A stretch of 64,000 nucleotides of DNA, from positions 1,576,527-1,640,526 of the forward strand of contig CABFPE010000029.1 in the NCBI GenBank assembly GCA_900660155.1. Direction: 5' to 3'. The stretch is from Hofstenia miamia (Eukaryota; Xenacoelomorpha; Acoela; Hofsteniidae). Position numbers and translations under genes: made by a program. The notes under the pieces are model-generated. The model was not told the origin of the DNA. It did no database searches and worked only from the letters and a program-made list of their open reading frames with translations. Positions 57,684 through 64,000 of this stretch are shown one piece after another. The first letter of the stretch is position 1. The number at the start of each line of letters is the position of its first letter.

Positions 57684-58901
57684 CATCTATTTTAAATCTT
57701 ATCATATACAATTATTTTAGTTAATTATTAAGTGTAGTTTATAGTTTTGTATAAAAAAAATTTTCTGGGAAATATTCTGACGATGATCAATAAAAGATCG
57801 AAAAGCGTCAAATAGTGGATTCAATTTTAAAATGCATTTATGTAGCATTTCTTTTAAATATATAAATCAAACCAAATACATTTGCAGTAAATTGGCTTAA
57901 ATTTTGACAAATTATTCAAAATGAACAATATCACAAAAATGTGTACTCCAAAACAAAGTGTTCACAGAATAAATTTGAAGATTTCACAAGAAATACAATA
58001 TATTTTTATAAATACTGATTCTGCATCCCAAAGTAAAAACTGAAAATTTATAGTAGTGCTATGGCTAGTCTAAATTTTCCATTTTCAAGGCATATAAACA
58101 ATTGATTTTGAAGTGTGGAGACATTTATTGTTCATCATTAATGCTTCAAGAAGCATTGATGCGAGTAAAATAGCAAATTCTTTGATTTTGTTACCTAAAT
58201 AATGTCCTATCCCAAACTAAATTTTTTGAGCTCATTTTCGAAATCGTTACACCGTGATGACAGATGGCCTTGGTAAAATGGAAATACTTACAAATTTTAA
58301 ATGTAATTTCTTGTAATTTGTAATAATTAAAAGTGATGTGAGTATTACATGTTTTGCGAAAATGTAAAATCATATTTGTGCGATGTAATTTAATGGTATG
58401 GATTCCCCTACCCAAGGTTCAGCAGCCTACCATTCAGGAACTTGACCAATATCACTACTGCCTATACCTGAAAAGTTCATGGAATCTGTCATCCTGAAAA
58501 CTTTTAAAAGAACACTTATCTCACTGGTCGATAAACACCAATACGCATATCTACCAAATTCTTCAACTACTATAGCTCTTATCAAAATCATGGATACTAT
58601 TACTTATCATCTCGACAACAATGCAGATGCTGTTATATTACAAACGTTTGATATAAGCAAAGCGTTTGACAGTGTTTCACACGATTTACTGCTCAATCGT
58701 CTTTACGAATGCGGCCTTCCACGTGATTTCATAGCTCTTATGTCATCCTACCTCAGAGACAGACAATTTCGCGTGCGGGTATCGGGCCACAGTAGTAGAT
58801 TCTTTACGACGACATGTGGAATTCCTCAAGGATCACTGTTAGGCCCTCTGCTCTTTATACTGTTCATGTCTACCTTAAAACCTAGCCTAAGCGTTAGTTT
58901 T
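57684..58901. repeat. Assembly duplication, second copy
   Basis: See 56502-57682. Carries a second copy of the PLE 3' hammerhead-like motif at 57777-57809 and the better LINE reading. Confidence 0.9.
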
Positions 58902-59210
58902 CTTGTTAAATTCGCAGATGACGTCACCATAATCATTCCTGTTTACCAATCGGTCGTCTTGTCTGAACTACGCAATATTCATAGCTGGACCCAGTATAAC
59001 AGGATGGCACTAAATCTTCAAAAGTGCAAACAGATGGTCATACGACCAAAGAAACAGATACCTTTGCTGGATGACTTAGATGTGGTGGAGAACATAAAGA
59101 TATGTGGTCTTTGGATTTCCAATTCCCTCAAATGGAATTGTCACATTAGCTACACTGTTAGAAAATGCTCTCAGAGGCCATTTATTATTCGCTCCTTGAG
59201 AATACTTTGA
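58479..59210 (+). CDS. Non-LTR (LINE) reverse transcriptase, partial ORF
   Basis: 243 residues in one frame: MESVILKTFKRTLISLVDKH, AYLPNSSTTIALIKIMDTIT, FDISKAFDSVSHDLLLNRLY (first catalytic Asp), LRDRQFRVRVSGHSSRFF, GIPQGSLLGPLLFILFMSTL, VKFADDVTIIIPV (catalytic FADD), NRMALNLQKCKQMVIRPKKQ, KICGLWISNSLKWNCHISYT. A clear Jockey/CR1-like RT from fingers to thumb. The upstream PLPKVQ part is in another frame and the endonuclease is absent, so this is a 5'-truncated copy. The continuation is at 59200-59510. The Met at 58479 is simply the first in the open frame and is not a real protein start. Confidence 0.88.
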   Translation: MESVILKTFKRTLISLVDKHQYAYLPNSSTTIALIKIMDTITYHLDNNADAVILQTFDISKAFDSVSHDLLLNRLYECGLPRDFIALMSSYLRDRQFRVRVSGHSSRFFTTTCGIPQGSLLGPLLFILFMSTLKPSLSVSFLVKFADDVTIIIPVYQSVVLSELRNIHSWTQYNRMALNLQKCKQMVIRPKKQIPLLDDLDVVENIKICGLWISNSLKWNCHISYTVRKCSQRPFIIRSLRIL

Positions 59211-59620
59211 CAACCATGACCTCATTCGAATATTTATGGCACTTATTTGCAGTATTATCGATTATGCTAGTCCGGTGTTCGTTAGCTTACCTAACTATTT
59301 AAACACAGATCTTCAACGCATTGTAAATCGTTTCTATCGATTAATTGATTGCTCCAGCGCAAATGTGCTCAATCGTCTTTACGAGTGCGACCTTCCACGT
59401 TATTATTTGAGACAGCCTTGGTCACACAAGGTCATAAGCTACATGATTGTATGCCCCACGACACGTTTTTTCGGGAAAGCTTGTTTCCATGATTTGCAAG
59501 TCTGATCTCAGACATCGTCAATTTTTACCTTTTTCAAATTCGGTGTTATAACGATAATTATTGTCGCTAGTCAGTGTTATTATTTTTGTTTTGTTTTGAC
59601 ATAATTAGGATACTAATATA
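59211..59620 (+). pseudogene. LINE C-terminal part, frame-shifted from the RT
   Basis: Reads DLIRIFMALICSIIDYASPV, FVSLPNYLNTDLQRIVNRFY and RLIDCSSANVLNRLYECDLP, the usual C-terminal region of this LINE type. A 34-base stretch (about 59366-59399) nearly repeats 58691-58724 in the RT (two mismatches), giving LNRLYEC-LPR twice. The 3' end is near the T-rich AATTAATCAATC tail at about 59640. Confidence 0.75.
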
Positions 59621-59639
59621 AACATATCAATTAATCAAT

Positions 59640-61560
59640 CAAAACCTCCCAGTTTGTTTATTTTTTAGCATTATTCTATACACATATACAAGAAAAATAT
59701 AGCAAACTTTCCTCTTTTACGCTACTAGATTATTGTTCAATCACGTGTCTTCATAATATTACTGATACCTTCTCGGACATTTGATAATTATAATTTTGCG
59801 TTAGTGCATATAAAGTGCTATAATAATGACCTAGAACACTTATATTTAATTTGCGTGCACTGTTTTAGTTGCTTGATTTTGAAAAAGGTATAAATAAGCT
59901 TGTCAAATATCTAAAATAAAGTTTCAAAAGTTGTTATTCTTTATTACACAATTTACCAATTGTAACTGTGAAGCTACAATGTTTCTATTGAGCCTCCACT
60001 GCTAAAATAAATCACGTTAATTACAACAATGAAAATTATTAATGAGTTTAGGGAACCTTTGCAAAAATCTCTGTTTGATCCATGTGCATGTATTACAAAT
60101 TCTATGGTGCAATCAAATGAAGGCGAACTAAATTGAATTGTAATAAGAGGCATTCAAGAAAGGAGCGTACTAAGATTGTTCAAAACATTGAGCTAGACTC
60201 ATTAACCACCCCATGTTTGCAACTAATGATTCCTTGGGCGAATAAAATATTCAACATCATGGATTACTTAGAAAACAACTAAGTAATAAGAGTAATTGCA
60301 GCTACAATCAATATCATGAGAAAAATGTTCTCAGACTTCACAACAGTAAGAGCAGTCCTAATTGTGTAGTAAAACTCATCCTAATGAAATGGATGTAAAT
60401 TTAATTTGTGGTTTCATTAATAACATTAATGATCTTGATTTTGTGAGAATGCTTAAAGATTCTTACTTGAAGATGTACAATATTCATCATTTTTTGTCTG
60501 GAAGCTATAAAATTTTTATATAAAATTTTATCCAAATATTCGTGATCGCTATAATGTATTCATACTGGTGCTTGATTGTACTGAAAAGCTATCAAGGGCC
60601 TAAATTCTTAATATAAGTTCAATAACACTGACAATAATTGGAATATAAATTTAATGTTACAACCCTGGCATATTTACATACTCATTTCATTCTTGGGGAT
60701 AACCTGTGGGTGAACAGAAGTTTTCCAGCTCTTTAGACACTTAGCAGTGTACATATCAAGTAAACCAAATCTCATTATCTCTAAAATCTACCTCAATAAA
60801 ATCATTGAAAATATTATTGTTTGTCATTTTTTCTTAAAACAATTGTTTAAAATAATGCCACCTTGCTATGATATTTCCTCACATATACTATATGTAACAA
60901 AATTTTTCCATTACCCAATTACCCACAAAATAGATGTATGCAAAATATTTATTTAGGCTTTTTTTTCAGAAATGGCTACTGCAAAAAAGCATATTCGTAT
61001 TGCAGATGTCATCTCAACACTAAGTGTAACTTTGTAGAAAGTATTTTTATACCAATAATCACTTTGTAACAAATTTGTGTATTTGTTCTGTCCTGGGTTG
61101 AAAGTATGTTCTCCTAAACCGCTAAATCTAGAACAGAAAGGAAATCGGCGTTATTCTAAAAAAACTTTTTTTTGTGAGCGGGAGAATGATATTTGAAAAA
61201 TCGCGTTTTCAAGAAAATTCTCGATTTGCTTTTATGTGTGGTTTCCTCTATTGTATTCATGAACTGCTAGAGTTCTCCCGATGTTCATAGAATTCTCCGT
61301 ACCTTTTTTGCTCCTTCCCCCGCACTAATATTATTTTCATAGAAGAAGAAACAGGAAACAGGTTTAGTGATTTTGATTTAGGGTTTAGGTCTATGAAATA
61401 ATCAAAATTTAAGTTTTTAGGTTTAGATTAGGTTTGGATTTTTGACTTTGCTTAAGCTTTAGGTCTTTAAAAAATAGGAAATTAGGCTTTTCTGAATTTT
61501 GTTTATTGTTTTGATTTATAAAATATAAGAATTTAGGTTAGGATTATGGTTAAAATTATG
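59640..61560. other. Interval with repeat and LINE scraps, no intact gene
   Basis: 59680-59790 resembles 54440-54600. Around 60120-60200 one frame reads IVIRGIQERSVLRLF, a worn G(I/V)PQGSVLGPLLF box of an RT. The remainder is AT-rich with short frames. 61340-61560 has GGTTTAGG/TTTAGGTTT-type words without clear periodicity. Confidence 0.4.
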
Positions 61561-61632
61561 TGAAGAATAGATCCTGACAAGAATTAAGCACATGCTTAAA
61601 CGCTCTACTAACACTGACCAACCCTGCTCAAG

Positions 61633-61639
61633 TATAAAA
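61633..61639 (+). promoter_or_regulatory. TATA box candidate upstream of the 61.7-kb gene remnant
   Basis: TATAAAA, about 85 bases before the ATG at 61719. Position fits a short 5' leader. Confidence 0.35.
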
Positions 61640-61718
61640 GCACAGGTGTCACAAACCAAGATTCAAATTCGCGCTATTGCAGACTAACAGTTCATAGTTG
61701 AGGAGAAGTTATTTGACA

Positions 61719-62905
61719 TGACACCAAGAGGTTGTTTGCATCCAGCTGATTCGTTCTGCTATGTGTGTGAACAATTCATAAAGACAAGGGCGAAAAAGGA
61801 TTCCGTGGAAGCAAGTTGTATAATGTGCGAATACTAAAAGGCATAATTTGGCCTGCTGGTTGAGGACCAAAGGAATTCTTGGGTCTGCATTTCACATGCG
61901 AATATTGCAAGAAAACTGCTGAAGGTAAACTAAACATTTGATTTTTAAGTATTATTGTGTGCTTTGTTACAGGTTTGTCCAGAGAAGAGATGTGAGTTAT
62001 GAAGTATGCTATCCCATGAATTTGACGAGAGATAACGGACCACTAAAACAACTTCTGTATGGTAAATCCAAGAAATCTTCACACTGGTTAAAATGTTCTT
62101 AAGATCTTTTATCCAGACATACATTCTGCATTCTTCCATTGCCACCGTACAAACGGCCCCAATCTCCCGGTTCCGATTCTTCCTAGGCGATATCGGCCAT
62201 CTTCAGGAAACAGCAGCAAGTCAGATAGTGCGGTAGATACTGGATATAAGTACTACGACTTTGGAGAAGAAGTTGAGAATAGAAAACCATAGTTACCCAT
62301 CCAAAAAGACGTGAACTATTTAATTAGGAACCTTGGGCTTACGAAATCAAATGCGGAGCTTCTGATATGCAGGCTCAAACAGTAGAACTTAGTTGATAAT
62401 AGCATACAAGTCATGAATCAGAGAAAGCAGCATCAACGATTCTCGAGCATCTTCAGTCAACTTAATGGGCTGTGCTTCTGCAACAACGTCACCGATCTTT
62501 TCTAGGCTATACGTTCATCAAGAGCCCCAACGCTGTTTTGCTTCACATTTGAAACAACTACCCGTCTCTTCCAATGGCCCAATCTGTGCACCTCAAAGTG
62601 GACTATACCAGTGTCAAATTTTGCTGAATGCATTAAAGTATGATTACTGGGAATGGCAGGTCTTTAGCGCTTTCAAAATGGTATCATTCTTAATTGGTCT
62701 TCAGGGAGTTTTCACAAAATTTAGTTATTTCCTCTGTCTCTGGGACAGCCGTGACACTCAGGCTCATAAAGTACCTATGCCACTGCTGCACACAAGTTAG
62801 ACAGTTTATTACTGCTCTTGACAAGGAGTCAGCGAGCGCTTTCATCAAGATATATTGAACTTTCAAAGCCGATACCAAAGACAGTATAACGAAACATTAT
62901 GTGCT
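61719..62905 (+). pseudogene. Degraded copy of a widespread transposon-like gene family
   Basis: The reading starts MTPRGCLHPADSFCYVCEQF at about 61719, then IKTRAKKDSVEASCIMCEY, GDQRNSWVC and ANIARK. Later frames give LPVPILPRRYRPSSG with NSSKSDSAVDTGYKYYDFGE, NRKPLPIQKDVNYLIRN-like, LGLTKSNAELLICRLKQ, RFSSIFSQLNGLCFCNN, LLNALKYDYWEWQVFSAFK, MVSFLIGLQGVFTKFSYFLC with LWDSRDTQAH, RQFITALDKES and ERFHQDILNFQSRYQRQYNE. I recognise this motif series from a repeated, largely unnamed protein family of invertebrate genomes (GC..D.FCYVCG..., CLWDSRDTKAH, ERFHQD). A large middle part between TALDKES and ERFHQD is missing, and several frames are broken. Function is unknown; multiplicity suggests a mobile element. 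Confidence 0.72.
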
Positions 62906-63390
62906 TAATAACATAACATTAGACATAAGCAATTAAAATATAAAACATTATTGAAGTTTCACTTTCTAATACCTATTTCAACATTATTGAACTCAAAACC
63001 ACTATGTTTCAAAATGAATTTAACATAATTTCATTTTAATTGGCACTGGGCTGCCTTTGACTAACAATATATACAAACAAAACAAATACAAACATGGCAA
63101 AGCCTATTATATTTGTTGTCATGTCAGTCATAAGAAATAGATGAGCTTCTTCAAAATCTAGATTTTTTATATTTTAGGTTCCTTGTTTCAAAGGTTTGCT
63201 GCTGGTTTATATAGTGGTCGAGAGATCTTAATTTCATTGTTACGTTTAAAATTTAAATTATCATTTGCTGAAAACTAAAAATGTAGGAATATCATAGTTT
63301 TGCATTTAGTGTGGTCCACACTGCACATATTGCCACACGCCGCCACTGACAATAATACATGGGCGATATCAGTGTTGAGATGTTCGGCAG
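62906..63390. other. AT-rich interval without recognisable gene
   Basis: Nothing assigned. Confidence 0.5.
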
Positions 63391-63399
63391 GAATAGTTA

Positions 63400-64000
63400 A
63401 GTAGAGCAAGAATGACCTTAGGGAGCTAGACAGGGAGACAAAGAAGATATTAGCAGCAGAGAGAGCATTCAATTAAAATGGAGATGTTGATAGGTTGTAC
63501 ATAAAGGAGACAAAGGACTCCTAGGTGTGGAGGAAACTGTAGAAGCAGAAGCACTAGGGCTAAAGGAATACGTAAAAGCACAACCTAGAGGGTCACTACT
63601 GGAGGTCATTAAGGAGTTAAAGAACTGAGAGTGAAGGAAAGACAGCATACCAGAGTAGGATGGAATTAGAGAGACAAACAAGGCATAGGCACAAGGCAAT
63701 GCATGGAGAACACAGAAAAATGTGACAGAGAAGAAAGCAACAAGTGATTAAAGAAGGCAGGACTAAAAAGAAGGACAGAAGCACTGATAATGGCAGCACA
63801 GGAGCAAGCAAAAAGAACAAACTGGGTGAAGAAGCATATAGACAGAAGAGTAGAAGTAAGTGATAAGTGTAGGCTATGTAAGAAATAGGCGGAGACAGTA
63901 GATCATCTGAAAGCAGGGTGTGAGAAGTTGGCACAGAATGAGTATAAGTTCAGGCATGACAAGGTGGGAAGAATGGTACACTGGAGTTTGAGCAGGCAGC
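63400..64000 (+). pseudogene. R4/R2-type LINE, C-terminal region running off the window
   Basis: Frames on the plus strand give RELDRETKKILAAERAFN, GDVDRLYIK, GVEETVEAEALGLKEYVKAQ with PRGSLLEVIKELKN, MAAQEQAKRTNWVKKHIDRR and DKCRLCKK-AETVDHLKAGC with EKLAQNEYKFRHDKVGRMVH. The CCHC motif (C at 63868 and 63877, H at 63904, C at 63919; C-x2-C-x8-H-x4-C) is the one that precedes the restriction-like endonuclease in R2/R4/NeSL-type LINEs. An in-frame stop lies inside it (after CKK), and several frame changes precede it. The endonuclease should lie beyond position 64000. Purine-rich sense strand. Confidence 0.8.

Noticed and set aside
57009-58415. Identical 74-codon minus-strand frames at 57009-57233 and 58191-58415 as a conserved gene pair
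   Set aside because: They are identical because of the assembly duplication across the N at 57683, and no family is recognised.
1-64000. CRISPR arrays, bacterial operons, riboswitches, rRNA or tRNA genes
   Set aside because: None seen. The tandem arrays at 32-33.5 kb have no repeat-spacer pattern, and no tRNA-like A/B boxes with a cloverleaf were recognised by eye.

Overview
This window looks like a non-coding, repeat-rich stretch of an AT-rich invertebrate genome. It has long (TA)n runs, spliced-gene signals (GTAAGT donors), no bacterial operon structure, and a mixture of metazoan mobile elements: AP-endonuclease LINEs, an R4/R2-type LINE end, Penelope-like elements (PLEs), Tc1/mariner, hAT, piggyBac and one Ty3/Gypsy fossil. 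I cannot name the species. A cnidarian, mollusc, arthropod or another invertebrate would all fit. Three long N gaps and nine single Ns mark assembly joins, most of them inside (TA)n.

1-6.7 kb is a readable nest of insertions. A decayed PLE end lies on the minus strand (21-700). A decayed Jockey-like LINE follows on the plus strand (about 840-2922). It is split by an 850-bp hAT element with an 8-bp target duplication (1058-1907). A full-length, uninterrupted RTE-like LINE (2936-6673, minus strand, 1151-residue ORF) is bounded by an exact 11-bp target duplication. This is the only long intact protein in the window.

6.7-19.2 kb holds a dead Tc1/mariner transposase, two coding-looking segments I do not recognise, a 1000-N gap, a PLE with GIY-YIG domain and hammerhead-like 3' motif, five pieces of a (TA)n-bounded dispersed repeat ('Rep-A'), a 62-bp perfect palindrome, a G-poor segment, and a second decayed Jockey-like LINE. 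19-30 kb is mostly non-coding. It has a LINE scrap, a 229-bp hAT-like MITE with 8-bp target duplication, and a broken Ty3/Gypsy fossil on the minus strand.

30-44 kb holds three short tandem arrays (32.1-33.5 kb), an internally deleted piggyBac element with a TTAA edge, and long AT-rich tracts with nothing recognisable. 44-54 kb has two partial copies of one Tc1-like transposase, an unrecognised coding-looking region, an assembly duplication, a second GIY-YIG PLE end, and a LINE 3' end. 54-64 kb has the best host-gene candidate: a signal-peptide exon ending in GTAAGT whose product resembles the start of an EMI/MEGF-type secreted protein, with a related exon at 30.4 kb. It also has a third PLE with an inverted 5' fragment, a LINE duplicated across a scaffold join, a degraded copy of a widespread uncharacterised transposon-like gene family (61.6-62.9 kb), and the start of an R4/R2-type LINE end running off the window.

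The most notable signal is at the PLE 3' ends. Three copies share CTGACRA, then T, then a self-complementary stem of different sequence in each copy, then GAA. A fourth, of another PLE type, has the GAA-palindrome-C half. That is the layout of the hammerhead ribozymes known from PLEs, and the stems vary while pairing is kept.
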